Positions 9,489 through 18,471 of a stretch of 64,000 nt of DNA are shown piece by piece; the first letter of the stretch is position 1, and each line of letters begins with the position of its first letter. The translations under genes were made by a program, and so were the position numbers. This DNA comes from Pseudomonas sp. MPC6 (lineage in GTDB: Bacteria; Pseudomonadota; Gammaproteobacteria; Pseudomonadales; Pseudomonadaceae), in contig NZ_CP034783.1 in assembly GCF_006094435.1 (NCBI RefSeq), positions 3,995,001 to 4,059,000 of the forward strand, written 5' to 3'. Below the pieces are notes generated by a model, which ran no database searches, was not told the DNA's origin, and worked only from the letters and a program-made list of their open reading frames with translations.

Positions 9489-10388
9489 ATGACGCTTACC
9501 CACCTGCAACGACTGGAAGCCGAAAGCATCCAGGCCATGCGCGAGGTTGTCGCCGAATCCGACAACCCGGTCATGCTTTACTCCATCGGCAAGGACAGCG
9601 CGGTCATGCTGCACCTGGCCATGAAGGCCTTCTACCCGGCCAAGCCGCCCTTCCCTTTGCTGCATGTCGACACCACCTGGAAGTTCCAGGAGATGTATCG
9701 CTTCCGCGATCAGATGGTGGCCAAACTCAACGTGGACCTGCTGACCCACACCAACCCCGAAGGCGTTGAAATGGGGATCAGCCCGTTCAAGCACGGCTCG
9801 CAAATCCACACCGACATCATGAAGACCGAAGGTCTGAAGCAGGCGCTGGATCACTACGGCTTCGACGCGGCTTTCGGCGGCGCACGCCGCGACGAAGAAA
9901 AATCCCGGGCCAAGGAACGGATTTTCTCCTTCCGCTCCGACCAGCACCGCTGGGACCCGAAGAACCAGCGCCCGGAGCTCTGGCACCTGTACAACACCCG
10001 TAAACACAAGGGTGAGTCGATCCGCGTGTTCCCCCTCTCCAACTGGACCGAGCTGGACATCTGGCAGTACATCCACCTGGAAAACATCCCGATCGTACCG
10101 CTGTACTTCGCCGCGCCGCGCCCGGTGGTCGAGCGTGACGGGATGCTGATCATGGTCGATGACGAGCGCATGCCGCTCAACCCGGGTGAAGTGCCGATGA
10201 TTCGCAACGTGCGCTTCCGCACCCTCGGTTGCTACCCCCTCACCGGTGCCGTCGAATCCGATGCCGATACGCTGCCCAAGATCATTCAGGAAATGCTGCT
10301 GACCCGCACATCCGAGCGTCAGGGGCGAATGATCGACCACGACTCGGCCGCATCGATGGAGAAGAAAAAACAAGAGGGGTATTTCTAA
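9489..10388 (+). CDS. cysD: Sulfate adenylyltransferase subunit 2 (CysD)
   Basis: A 299-residue ATP-sulfurylase catalytic subunit that, with CysN, makes adenosine 5'-phosphosulfate (APS) from ATP and sulfate. The PP-loop is [11 protein letters not shown] (about residues 30-40). Conserved motifs [15 protein letters not shown] (about 135-149) and [11 protein letters not shown] (about 185-195) are present. An AAGGAAG ribosome site precedes the ATG at 9489, supporting independent initiation although the upstream HTH frame runs straight in. The stop TAA overlaps the cysNC ATG by one base. Context with a sulfotransferase and a second cysQ suggests supply of PAPS for sulfation, not only for sulfate assimilation. 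Confidence 0.95.
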   Translation: MTLTHLQRLEAESIQAMREVVAESDNPVMLYSIGKDSAVMLHLAMKAFYPAKPPFPLLHVDTTWKFQEMYRFRDQMVAKLNVDLLTHTNPEGVEMGISPFKHGSQIHTDIMKTEGLKQALDHYGFDAAFGGARRDEEKSRAKERIFSFRSDQHRWDPKNQRPELWHLYNTRKHKGESIRVFPLSNWTELDIWQYIHLENIPIVPLYFAAPRPVVERDGMLIMVDDERMPLNPGEVPMIRNVRFRTLGCYPLTGAVESDADTLPKIIQEMLLTRTSERQGRMIDHDSAASMEKKKQEGYF

Positions 10389-12301
10389 TGGCACACGTAT
10401 CTGACCTGATTGCCGAGGATATCGAGCAATACCTCAAGGCCCACGAGCACAAGAGCCTGCTGCGCTTCCTGACCTGCGGCAGTGTGGACGATGGCAAGAG
10501 CACCCTGATCGGGCGCCTGCTCTACGATTCGAAAATGCTCTTCGAAGACCAGATGGAAGCACTGGAGGCCGACTCGAAAAAAGTCGGCACCCAGGGTGGC
10601 GAACTGGACTTCGCCCTGTTGGTGGACGGCCTGGCCGCCGAGCGCGAACAAGGCATCACCATCGACGTGGCCTACCGTTTTTTCTCCACTGACCGGCGCA
10701 AGTTCATCGTTGCCGACACCCCGGGGCATGAGCAGTACACCCGCAACATGGTGACCGGTGCCTCCACGGCCGACGTGGCCGTGGTGATGATCGATGCACG
10801 ACGCGGCGTCCTGACTCAATCCAGGCGTCACAGCTATCTGGCCTCGTTGCTCGGCATTCGCAAGGTGGTCCTGGCGGTCAACAAGATGGACCTGATGGAC
10901 TATTCGGAGAAAGTCTATAACGCCATCGTCGACGACTACCGCGCCTTCGCCAAGCAGATCGGTCTACAGGATTTCACCGCCATCCCGATGTCCGCGCTAC
11001 GGGGCGAGAACATCACCGAGCAAAGCGAACACATGCTTTGGTACCGCGGTACCACGCTGATGGGCTACCTGGAAACCGTCGAGATCGACGAGGCGCACCA
11101 ACAGAAACTGTCGTTCCGTATGCCGGTGCAGTGGGTCAACCGCCCCAACCTGGATTTCCGTGGCTTCACCGGCACCATCGCCAGCGGCGTGATTCGTCCT
11201 GGTGACCGGGTACGCGTGTTGCCGGGCGGACAAGAGAGCCGAATCTCGCGCATCGTCACCCTCGACGGTGACTTGCAACAAGCCGTGGCCGGACAGTCGA
11301 TCACCCTGACCCTGACCGAAGAAGTCGATTGCAGTCGCGGCGATGTGCTGTCCACCGCAGAAGACCCGACCAGCGTGGCCGACCAGTTCCAGGTCAGCCT
11401 GATCTGGATGCACGAGCAGGCCATGCTCGCCGGTCGCCCCTACCTGATGAAAATCGGCGGCAAAACCCTGCCGGTGACCTTGTCGATGCCCAAGTACAAG
11501 GTCAACGTCAACACCATGGAACACTTGGCGGCCAAAGAGTTGGCGCTGAACGAGATTGGCGTGTGCAACCTCTTTACCAGCCAGCCGATCGCCTTCGATG
11601 CCTACAAGGACAACCGTGAAACCGGCAGCTTCATCCTCATCGACCGTCTGTCGAACGCCACCGTTGGCGCGGGCCTGATCGAGTATTCCCTGCGCCGTTC
11701 GCAGAATATTCATATGCAGCACGTGGATGTGAGCAAGCAAGCGCGCGCCGAACAGATGGGCCAGCAGCCCGTGCTGCTGTGGTTCACCGGTTTGTCCGGC
11801 GCCGGCAAGTCGGCCATCGCCAACCTGCTGGAAACCCGCCTGTACGCCCGCGGCCGGCACACCTACTTGCTCGACGGCGACAACGTGCGCCACGGCCTGA
11901 ACCGCGACCTGGGCTTCACCGATGCCGACCGGGTGGAAAACATCCGCCGGGTGGCCGAGGTGTCCAAGTTGTTCGTGGATGCCGGGCTGATTGTATTGAC
12001 GGCCTTCATCTCGCCGTTCCGTTCCGAGCGCGAGATGGCGCGCGGGCTGCTGCAGGAAGGCGAGTTCATCGAGATCTTCGTCGACACGCCGCTGGCCGTG
12101 GCCGAGGAGCGTGATCCCAAGGGCCTGTACAAGAAAGTCCGCCGTGGCGAGTTGAAGAACTTCACCGGCATCGACTCACCTTACGAGGTGCCGAACAAGC
12201 CGGACATCCATATCAAGACCGGCGAGCTGACGCCGGAGAAAGCAGTGGATCGCATCATCGCGGTGCTGACCGAGCGCGGCATCATCGGTAAAGAGTTCTA
12301 G
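10388..12301 (+). CDS. cysNC: Bifunctional ATP-sulfurylase GTPase / APS kinase CysNC
   Basis: A 637-residue fusion. The N-terminal CysN GTPase (about 1-450) shows GSVDDGKST (31-39), DTPGHEQYT and NKMDLMDY and drives APS synthesis by CysD. The C-terminal CysC APS kinase (about 455-637) has the P-loop GLSGAGKS (468-475) and [15 protein letters not shown] and makes PAPS from APS and ATP. CysN-CysC fusion is usual in pseudomonads. It overlaps cysD by one base. Because PAPS is the direct co-substrate of the sulfotransferase encoded at 13576, this gene links sulfate activation to that enzyme. Confidence 0.95.
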   Translation: MAHVSDLIAEDIEQYLKAHEHKSLLRFLTCGSVDDGKSTLIGRLLYDSKMLFEDQMEALEADSKKVGTQGGELDFALLVDGLAAEREQGITIDVAYRFFSTDRRKFIVADTPGHEQYTRNMVTGASTADVAVVMIDARRGVLTQSRRHSYLASLLGIRKVVLAVNKMDLMDYSEKVYNAIVDDYRAFAKQIGLQDFTAIPMSALRGENITEQSEHMLWYRGTTLMGYLETVEIDEAHQQKLSFRMPVQWVNRPNLDFRGFTGTIASGVIRPGDRVRVLPGGQESRISRIVTLDGDLQQAVAGQSITLTLTEEVDCSRGDVLSTAEDPTSVADQFQVSLIWMHEQAMLAGRPYLMKIGGKTLPVTLSMPKYKVNVNTMEHLAAKELALNEIGVCNLFTSQPIAFDAYKDNRETGSFILIDRLSNATVGAGLIEYSLRRSQNIHMQHVDVSKQARAEQMGQQPVLLWFTGLSGAGKSAIANLLETRLYARGRHTYLLDGDNVRHGLNRDLGFTDADRVENIRRVAEVSKLFVDAGLIVLTAFISPFRSEREMARGLLQEGEFIEIFVDTPLAVAEERDPKGLYKKVRRGELKNFTGIDSPYEVPNKPDIHIKTGELTPEKAVDRIIAVLTERGIIGKEF

Positions 12302-12466
12302 TCCCGTCGCCTGGTTCGCCGGGCGTTTAACGATCGCCTCGAATAGCCCGAAAGGACGACGCCAGGCGAATAACACAGTGGCCCTGTTGTGGGCCGATGA
12401 ATCCGGTTCGGGCGTCTGTGCGCAGAGGTTCACGATCCGGGTTCGACTAATCAAGAGCGTCGAACA

Positions 12467-13579
12467 ATGACAATCAGCTCGATTGACGAACAACACCTGT
12501 TGAGTGGCCAGACCTGGTCCACGTTTTGCGATCACCTCAAACGCTGCGGCGAGCAGATTCTGCGCCCCGAAGCGCCGGCCGATGCGGCCACCCGCGCCGA
12601 AGGTTTCCGCTACCTCACGCGGTTGCTGCGCATTGGCCTGGAAATGCACATCGAGTTTGCCGATCCGGCCTTTCCCAGCTTCTTCAAAACCTCCCACGAG
12701 ACCGCGAAGATCGGTGCCGACAACCCGGACAATCTCTACGAGTACTCGCGCCTGGACGGCACGCTGGACTATCGCATCAAAGGTCAGCGCGGCAGCGTCG
12801 CCTACCTGAGTTTCGGCACCCAGAAAGGCGGTTATGAAACCGACGGTACGCTGATCCAGACCGGCTTCATCGATGCCAGCCAATTGGAAGTCGATGCCCA
12901 GGGCAACTTCGAAATCATCCTCAGCCGCGAGCCGAAACCGGGCAACTGGCTGAAAATGGAAGACGCCACCAACGCCCTGATCGTGCGCCAGACGTTTCTC
13001 GACCGGCGGATTGAAGCGCCGGCCAAGCTGGGCATTGAGCGCATGGGTACCGATTCCAAGCCACAGGCCCTTGATCCGGCGACCTTCCAGCAAGGCCTGG
13101 CGCGGGTCTCCAGTTTCGTGGAGAACACCGCCAGGCTGTTCGCCGACTGGAGCCAAAGCTACCTGCCTCACAGCAATCAACTGCCACCGGCCAACCAGGC
13201 CCTGTGTCAGTCAGTGGGCGGCGACCCGAACATTTTCTACTACCACTCGCACTGGGCGCTGGCTGAAGACGAAGCCTTGGTCATCCACATCGACAAAGTG
13301 CCGGAGTGCGACTTCTGGAACCTGCAGATCAACAACTACTGGATGGAGTCGCTGGACTACCGCCACCACCAGATCTGCTTTAACAAACACCAGGCCCAAT
13401 ACGACGACAACGGCGGCGTGACCCTGGTCCTCAGCGAGCTGGATCCCGGGCTGAGTAACTGGCTGCAAACCGCCGGCGTACGCCAAGGCACGATGTGCCT
13501 GCGCTGGGTCGGTGCCCAGGAGCAATGCCACCCCACCACCCAAGTCGTAAAAGTGACTGCCATCGCGGAGGCCCTATGA
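12467..13579 (+). CDS. DUF1214-domain protein
   Basis: A 370-residue soluble protein without a signal peptide. The C-terminal third (about residues 255-350, including YYHSHWALAEDEALVI and FWNLQINNYWMES) resembles DUF1214. The rest has no motif I can assign. Its stop overlaps the start of the sulfotransferase gene (ATGA at 13576-13579), so the two are probably co-translated. A GAG-only ribosome site precedes the ATG. DUF1214 proteins often occur beside steroid or lipid catabolic genes, but I know no activity for them. A role in binding a hydrophobic substrate is a guess. Confidence 0.7.
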   Translation: MTISSIDEQHLLSGQTWSTFCDHLKRCGEQILRPEAPADAATRAEGFRYLTRLLRIGLEMHIEFADPAFPSFFKTSHETAKIGADNPDNLYEYSRLDGTLDYRIKGQRGSVAYLSFGTQKGGYETDGTLIQTGFIDASQLEVDAQGNFEIILSREPKPGNWLKMEDATNALIVRQTFLDRRIEAPAKLGIERMGTDSKPQALDPATFQQGLARVSSFVENTARLFADWSQSYLPHSNQLPPANQALCQSVGGDPNIFYYHSHWALAEDEALVIHIDKVPECDFWNLQINNYWMESLDYRHHQICFNKHQAQYDDNGGVTLVLSELDPGLSNWLQTAGVRQGTMCLRWVGAQEQCHPTTQVVKVTAIAEAL

Positions 13580-14763
13580 ACGCGCATACCCTGATTGAAG
13601 AGTTGACCGTCGACAGCCTGCTGGCCAGCGCCATCGCGCGCACCGACGGCCTGAGCAATTTTGGCGATGACAACTATCGCGAGTCTCTGGAGGCGCTGCT
13701 GGTTGCCTTGGCCGCCGAAGCCGGGTTGTCGCAGACCGGCCAGTACTTGCTGCAGGAAAGGCTGGTGGGACAACTGGTCAATCGCCTGGTGATCGAGGAC
13801 TACCTTGTCCGCTATCCGCAAATCACCCAGATACAGATCGACGATCCGCTCGTCATCGTAGGCCTGCCACGCACCGGCACCACCATGCTGCAACGCACGC
13901 TGGCGGTTGACCCGCGCTTCCACTCGGCGGCCTGGTGGGAGACCCGCTTCCCGGCACCGCTGGCAGACGAAACCCTGGCCGTGCCGGCCAAACGCATCGC
14001 CCAGGCCAAGGCCGAGGTCGAGCTGATGGCGCAGGTCATCCCGCAGATCCTCGCCATCCACCCGCTGGATGCCATGCTCTGCGACGAAGAGTTCATGCTC
14101 ATGGAACACTCGTTCATGTGCGCCATGGACGCCTACGTCAACGTGCCCAGCTATACCCGCTGGCTTGATCAGCAAGATCAGCGGCCGGTCTATACCCAGC
14201 TGAAAAAAATGCTGCAGTTCCTGCAATGGCAGAAAGGCCAACGGGGTGAACCCGCAGGCCAGCGCTGGCTGCTCAAAGCTCCCCAACACCTGCACACCCT
14301 GCATCTGCTGCTGGATGTTTTCCCGAAGGCGCAGGTGATTCTGACCCACCGCGAGCCGGCCCAGACCATCCCGTCAATGGCGAGCATGGCCCACACCCTG
14401 TGGCAGATGTACAGCGACACGCCTGATCCGAAAGCCGCCGGCGAACAGTGGAACCACCGCATGGCGCGTGGCATCCGTCACACCATGCAGGTCCGCGACC
14501 AGCACGCTGCCGAGCGCTTTCTCGACATCCACTTCGCCGACACCGTGAGCCAGCCGATGGACGTGCTGGAAAGGGTCTACGCCTTTGCCGATCTGCCGTT
14601 TACCGACAAGGCCCGCGCCGACGCGCAGGCATGGCTGGCGCAAAACAGCCGGGAAAAACGTGCCAGCCACGACTACAGCCTGGAGCGCTTCGGTTTGAAC
14701 GAGGCGCAGATGACTGAGGACTACAAGGAATATCGCGCCCGTCACTTGAGTGCCAACCACTAA
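13576..14763 (+). CDS. PAPS-dependent sulfotransferase family protein
   Basis: A 395-residue sulfotransferase-fold protein. The 5'-phosphosulfate-binding loop is GLPRTGTTML (residues 96-105), and a likely 3'-phosphate-binding segment containing an Arg/Ser pair lies near VILTHREPAQTIPSMASM (about 255-272). Such enzymes transfer a sulfuryl group from PAPS to a hydroxyl. The gene is coupled to the DUF1214 gene and follows cysD-cysNC, with cysQ divergent, so the window encodes PAPS synthesis, use and PAP removal together. The acceptor is unknown; the surrounding genes suggest a steroid or bile-acid hydroxyl. Members of this family (Sulfotransfer_3 type) vary widely in substrate. Confidence 0.85.
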   Translation: MNAHTLIEELTVDSLLASAIARTDGLSNFGDDNYRESLEALLVALAAEAGLSQTGQYLLQERLVGQLVNRLVIEDYLVRYPQITQIQIDDPLVIVGLPRTGTTMLQRTLAVDPRFHSAAWWETRFPAPLADETLAVPAKRIAQAKAEVELMAQVIPQILAIHPLDAMLCDEEFMLMEHSFMCAMDAYVNVPSYTRWLDQQDQRPVYTQLKKMLQFLQWQKGQRGEPAGQRWLLKAPQHLHTLHLLLDVFPKAQVILTHREPAQTIPSMASMAHTLWQMYSDTPDPKAAGEQWNHRMARGIRHTMQVRDQHAAERFLDIHFADTVSQPMDVLERVYAFADLPFTDKARADAQAWLAQNSREKRASHDYSLERFGLNEAQMTEDYKEYRARHLSANH

Positions 14764-14781
14764 CCGCAGGCTGGAGGATTC

Positions 14782-15498
14782 ATGGAAAAACTCATGTTGA
14801 CCCTGTGGAAACCGCCACAGCAAAGCGTCGAGCAATGGCGCCAGGCGTTGCTCGACCTGAGCGCCAATCTGCTCAGCGTCGGCGCGCGCACCCTGCGCGT
14901 CATGGTGGTTGATGAGGGCGTGGCCGCCGCGTCTGCACAGCGCATTACCAATAGCGCCGTCCCGCTGGACGGCTTGCTCTCGCTGTGGCTGGACAGTGCC
15001 GCGCAATGGCCGTCCATCAAGGCACTTGTGACGCCGTTGACCAGTCGCCTGGAGGCTTATCTGGTGCTGGAGTCCGAGCCCTACCCCGAGGAGCGCAAGT
15101 CGCGTGTAGCCCACTACCGGGTACCGGTTGGCGAGCGCACACCCGGCATGAATCAGGTGGCGCTGCTGCAAAAGCCAGACCGGATGAGCTACGAGCATTG
15201 GTACGACACCTGGCGCAACGGCCACGGGCCGAATGCCTACCCTCTGCAGTCGATCTTCGGCTACCGACAGAACACCGTGGTACGCGCGCTCACCTTCGGT
15301 GCGCCGGTGCTGCACGGGATCGTCGAAGAAAACTTCCCGCCCGAGGCCATCGGCAATCCGCAAGGATTCTTCGCGGCCCTGGGCGACCCGGACAAATGCG
15401 CGCAGCGCCAGCAGGCCATGTACGAATCGACCAGCAAGTTCATCGACTTCCAGAAGCTCGACTGCATCCTCACCAGCGAGTACCAGCTCAGTGCCTGA
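14782..15498 (+). CDS. EthD-like dimeric alpha/beta-barrel protein
   Basis: A 238-residue protein that seems to hold two ferredoxin-like repeats, one starting near residue 2 (KLMLTLWKPPQQSVEQWR) and one near 130 (ALLQKPDRMSYEHWYDTW). The second contains the HWYDTWRNGHGP motif typical of EthD-like proteins. No enzyme activity is known for most members. A GGAGG site lies 6 nt before the ATG, and the gene follows the sulfotransferase by 18 bp. It is likely in the same operon, perhaps as a small-molecule-binding accessory. Confidence 0.65.
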   Translation: MEKLMLTLWKPPQQSVEQWRQALLDLSANLLSVGARTLRVMVVDEGVAAASAQRITNSAVPLDGLLSLWLDSAAQWPSIKALVTPLTSRLEAYLVLESEPYPEERKSRVAHYRVPVGERTPGMNQVALLQKPDRMSYEHWYDTWRNGHGPNAYPLQSIFGYRQNTVVRALTFGAPVLHGIVEENFPPEAIGNPQGFFAALGDPDKCAQRQQAMYESTSKFIDFQKLDCILTSEYQLSA

Positions 15499-15520
15499 GT
15501 AGCCCACAAGGAGGCTTCCC

Positions 15521-15976
15521 ATGTTGGACCTAGAAGCAATCGAGCTGATCAAGCAGCTCAAGGCGCGCTACTTTCGTGCCATCGACACCTGCAACATCGA
15601 GATGCTGCAGGGCATGCTCACCGAAGACGTCACCCTGTCGTTCAAGAGCCCTGCCTACGAGTTCCAGGTCAATGGCCTGGGCGATGCGCTGGACTTCTAC
15701 CGCACCTCGTTCACCAAGACCCGCCTGGCCACCCACAACGGTCACACCCCGGAAATCGAAGTCGATGGCCACAAGGCTTCGGCCCTCTGGTACCTGAGCT
15801 ACGTGTTCATCAACCTCGAGGACAACACCCACCTGCACGGCAGCGCGATCTACCAGGATCGCTACATCAAACGCGGCGAGCGCTGGATGATCGCCGAGAC
15901 GGGCTACGAAACCTTGCTCGAGACTATCCAGCCGTTGAGCGAACACCTGCAAATCACCTCCAGACCCATCAACTGA
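15521..15976 (+). CDS. BaiE-like steroid dehydratase (SnoaL/NTF2 fold)
   Basis: A 151-residue NTF2-like protein whose sequence closely follows BaiE, the bile-acid 7alpha-dehydratase of gut clostridia. Residues equivalent to the BaiE catalytic Tyr30, Asp35 and His83 are Tyr17 and Asp22 (KARYFRAID) and His72 (ATHNGHTPEI). BaiE removes the 7alpha-hydroxyl of 3-oxo-delta4 bile acids as water; the homologue Hsh2 does so in an aerobic cholate degrader. The gene has an AAGGAGG site and lies in the sulfotransferase operon. I infer elimination of a steroid hydroxyl (C7 or C12), possibly after sulfation. A truncated paralogue is at 17382. Confidence 0.75.
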   Translation: MLDLEAIELIKQLKARYFRAIDTCNIEMLQGMLTEDVTLSFKSPAYEFQVNGLGDALDFYRTSFTKTRLATHNGHTPEIEVDGHKASALWYLSYVFINLEDNTHLHGSAIYQDRYIKRGERWMIAETGYETLLETIQPLSEHLQITSRPIN

Positions 15977-15994
15977 ACACAACAGGAGACAGTC

Positions 15995-16462
15995 ATGGCC
16001 AGAGCCGAAAACATAGTGACCTCCCACACGGTGGAAATTAACGCCCCCGCCCGCGTGGTCTGGGAAGTGCTGATTGACCTGGACAATTACCACACGTGGA
16101 ACACCTTCTGTCCGAGCATCAAGTGCGGCCTGCAGGTCGGCGACGAGGTGCATATGCAGGTACGGAACCCCGCTACCGGCGAAACCGTTCCGGTCTTCGA
16201 ATACCTCGTGGCCTGCGACCCCGAGCAGCTGTTGTCCTGGGAGCAGCGTCCTGTCCCGGAAAACATGGACGCCGCCCGCCGTGACCAATACATCACGGCC
16301 ATCGATGCCAACCGTTGCAGCTATTTCACAACCGATATTTTTCTGGGCCTGAACCAGGACACCATCATGCTGGAACACGGTGCCTGGGTAAAAATCGCCT
16401 TCGATCAGGTGGCCCTGGACCTGAAACGCCGCGCCGAAGAACTGCACGGCAGCGGCATCTGA
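15995..16462 (+). CDS. SRPBCC / polyketide-cyclase-like protein
   Basis: A 155-residue START-like (SRPBCC) protein: N-terminal strand SHTVEINAPARVVWEVLIDLDNYHTWN (residues about 10-36, typical of the fold) and a C-terminal amphipathic helix (about 127-150). The fold has a deep hydrophobic cavity and commonly binds lipids, steroids or polyketides. An ACAGGAGAC ribosome site precedes the ATG. It sits between the BaiE-like gene and an SDR, so binding or processing of a hydroxysteroid is likely, but no catalytic residue can be named. Confidence 0.75.
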   Translation: MARAENIVTSHTVEINAPARVVWEVLIDLDNYHTWNTFCPSIKCGLQVGDEVHMQVRNPATGETVPVFEYLVACDPEQLLSWEQRPVPENMDAARRDQYITAIDANRCSYFTTDIFLGLNQDTIMLEHGAWVKIAFDQVALDLKRRAEELHGSGI

Positions 16463-16502
16463 GCGGCCCATTTCCCATCATAAAAACAAGAAGGTAATTG
16501 CC

Positions 16503-17294
16503 ATGTTGCTGAAAGATAAAGTCGTCATCATTTCCGGTATCGGCCCTGGCCTGGGCATCAAGCTGGCCGTGCGAGCCGCGGAGTATCAGGCGAAGGCCGT
16601 GGTGTTGGCCACCCGCACCCCCGCCAAACTGGACCTGGCTGAACAGGCCATCCGCGACGCCGGCTACAGCACGCCCGTCCTGAAAGTCCCCACCGACATC
16701 GCCCAGGCCGAACAGTGCCAGACGCTCGCCGACCTGACGATCGAGCACTTCGGCCAGATCGACGTATTGATCAACTCCGCCTACGCCCATGGCGCCTGGG
16801 GCAGTTCCTCCGAGTCGTCAATGGACGACTGGCGCAAGGCGATGGACGTCAACCTGTTTGGCACCATGCACATGACCCAGGCCGTGCTGCCGCAGATGAA
16901 GAAACAGCAGTCGGGCAGCATCGTCATGATCAACACCATGGCCACCCGCACCCCCAACCAACTGGAATCCGGCTATGCCGTCTCCAAGGGCGCATTGAAA
17001 ACCGCCGTGCAGTATCTGGCCCAGGACCTCGGCCCGTTCGGAATCCGCGTCAACTCCGCCTTCATGGGCTGGATGTGGGGCGCGCCGGTGATCGGTTACT
17101 TCGAGAGCGAAGCCCAGCGCCTGGGCGTCCCGATGGAGTCGCTGGTCGACCAGGTCGCCCAGCAGATTGCGTTGCGCAAAATCCCCGAAGACAACGACTG
17201 CGCCATGGCCGCCCTGTACCTGGCCAGCGATTACGCCAAGGTCATTACCGGCGCGCAACTGGATGTCAACGGCGGTCATTTTCTGCCCTGCTAA
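16503..17294 (+). CDS. Short-chain dehydrogenase/reductase (hydroxysteroid type)
   Basis: A 263-residue SDR. The cofactor motif is GIGPGLGIK (about 12-20), a variant of TGxxxGIG, and the catalytic YxxxK is in SGYAVSKGA (about 158-166). The NNAG motif is replaced by NSAY. C-terminal DVNGGHFLPC is typical of classical SDRs. It closes the sulfotransferase/BaiE-like operon, 40 bp after the SRPBCC gene. It probably oxidises or reduces a steroid hydroxyl or ketone; a 12-hydroxysteroid dehydrogenase would fit, but the position specificity cannot be read from sequence. Confidence 0.8.
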   Translation: MLLKDKVVIISGIGPGLGIKLAVRAAEYQAKAVVLATRTPAKLDLAEQAIRDAGYSTPVLKVPTDIAQAEQCQTLADLTIEHFGQIDVLINSAYAHGAWGSSSESSMDDWRKAMDVNLFGTMHMTQAVLPQMKKQQSGSIVMINTMATRTPNQLESGYAVSKGALKTAVQYLAQDLGPFGIRVNSAFMGWMWGAPVIGYFESEAQRLGVPMESLVDQVAQQIALRKIPEDNDCAMAALYLASDYAKVITGAQLDVNGGHFLPC

Positions 17295-17381
17295 ATACTG
17301 CAAGGCGACAGGGATGTCGCCTCACTCAGCTATTAACAGGTGGCCCGTGCGGCCATCGCCCTGCCCCTGGAGACTACCGAC

Positions 17382-17651
17382 ATGCTGGACCTCGTTGCCA
17401 TCGAGCAAATCAAGCAGCTCAAGGCCCGCTATTTTCGTGGTATCGACACCTGTAATCTCGAACTGCTGCGCACCCTCTTCGCACCCGATGTGAAGATCAG
17501 CTTCGACAGCCCGACCTACCAGTTCGAACTCAACGGAGTGGAGCAGGCCATCGAGTTCTACCGCAGCAACTTCACCAACCGCCGTTTCGGACTGCGATTT
17601 GCAGCTCAAGGTAAACAGTTTGTCTCGCGCGTACCCTTCGCTGCCGAGTGA
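17382..17651 (+). pseudogene. Truncated BaiE-like gene
   Basis: The first 66 codons closely match the BaiE-like protein at 15521 (MLDLVAIEQIKQLKARYF against MLDLEAIELIKQLKARYF), keeping the Tyr/Asp pair. Near 17580 the similarity ends abruptly, and an unrelated tail of about 22 residues runs to a stop at 17651. The catalytic His half is lost, so the product is unlikely to work. The break marks the left edge of a segment with different base use (17.6-19.3 kb), consistent with recombination between related modules. Confidence 0.75.
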
Positions 17652-17899
17652 ACAAATCCAGCTTGAAAAAGTACGATTGTGCACTGGGCGGCCATGGCCG
17701 CCACATCGACACCGCCAGCGCAGGCTCTAAGGCATGCGCTGAAAGTGAAGGAAGTCTGAAAGCCGTTATCCATTGATACTCATCGCCATAAAGGCTCGCA
17801 AGGAACATCGTCTGTTCGGATTATTCCTCGGCGCGTTCGCGCTTGTACCATGCTGTCCAGACTCACGGACCGGAACGCATCCGGACTCAAGGAGATGGC
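17652..17899. other. Recombination junction and promoter region
   Basis: About 250 bases without a gene between the truncated BaiE-like copy and the next NTF2-fold gene. It holds operator S2 and a -10-like TACCAT at 17846-17851, exactly 22 nt after the operator. No insertion sequence ends or target duplications could be seen. Confidence 0.5.
17807..17823. promoter_or_regulatory. Putative steroid-regulon operator S2
   Basis: ATCGTCTGTTCGGATTA differs from the consensus at one defined position. It ends 77 bp before the ATG at 17900 and 22 nt before a -10-like TACCAT. It is in the opposite orientation to most other sites relative to its gene, which a near-palindrome may tolerate. Confidence 0.6.
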
Positions 17900-18433
17900 A
17901 TGGCTCCCATTGATCAACTGGAAACACGTCTGCGCAAACTGGAAGACGTCGAGGCGATTCGCCGGCTGAAAGCGCGTTATCTGGCGTGTTGCGACCTGAA
18001 GGATCCGCAGGGCATGCGTGATTGCTTCGCGTCAGGCCTGGTACGCATCGACTACGGCGAGATCGGAGTGTTTGAAAACCGCGATCAGCTCGCTGTGATT
18101 TTCGAGCAACTCGGCTGCCATCCGCACATTGTCGAGATGCACCACGGCGTCAACCCGCAGATCGACGTGCTCGATGAAACGCAGGCCCGGGGCACCTGGG
18201 GCCTGCATTACCAGATGATCAACACGTGCTCGTGCGTTATCACGCAGCTCGGCGCGCACTACGAAGACGAGTACCGCAAGATCGACGGCCATTGGAAAAT
18301 CTCCGCCACGCGCTGCGTTGTGACGTCCACGCTGGTGGCGAGCTACGAAGAGACTGTGCCCGGCGTACGCTTCGCCGGCGTTCAGACGAGTGGCGCGCAG
18401 ACTATGGCGACTGCACTTGACGTCAAGTCTTGA
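17900..18433 (+). CDS. NTF2-fold (SnoaL/BaiE-like) protein
   Basis: A 177-residue protein of the same fold as BaiE, with the Tyr-x4-Asp pair at Tyr27/Asp32 (KARYLACCD) and a His at 81 in EMHHGVNPQI, aligning with the BaiE triad. A steroid dehydratase or isomerase role is therefore plausible. Ribosome site AAGGAGAT precedes the ATG at 17900. Codon use is unlike the flanking Pseudomonas genes (GCG/CGC-rich, Burkholderia-like), suggesting transfer. It is followed after 38 bp by an SDR of similar composition. Confidence 0.7.
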   Translation: MAPIDQLETRLRKLEDVEAIRRLKARYLACCDLKDPQGMRDCFASGLVRIDYGEIGVFENRDQLAVIFEQLGCHPHIVEMHHGVNPQIDVLDETQARGTWGLHYQMINTCSCVITQLGAHYEDEYRKIDGHWKISATRCVVTSTLVASYEETVPGVRFAGVQTSGAQTMATALDVKS

Positions 18434-18471
18434 GCCGAGGTCCATCACTCAACAAAAAGGAGGATCCGCAA

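Noticed and set aside
12433..12449. CGATCCGGGTTCGACTA before the DUF1214 gene as another operator copy
   Set aside because: Only the GACTA end and one further position agree; the left arm is absent. Not counted with the other sites.
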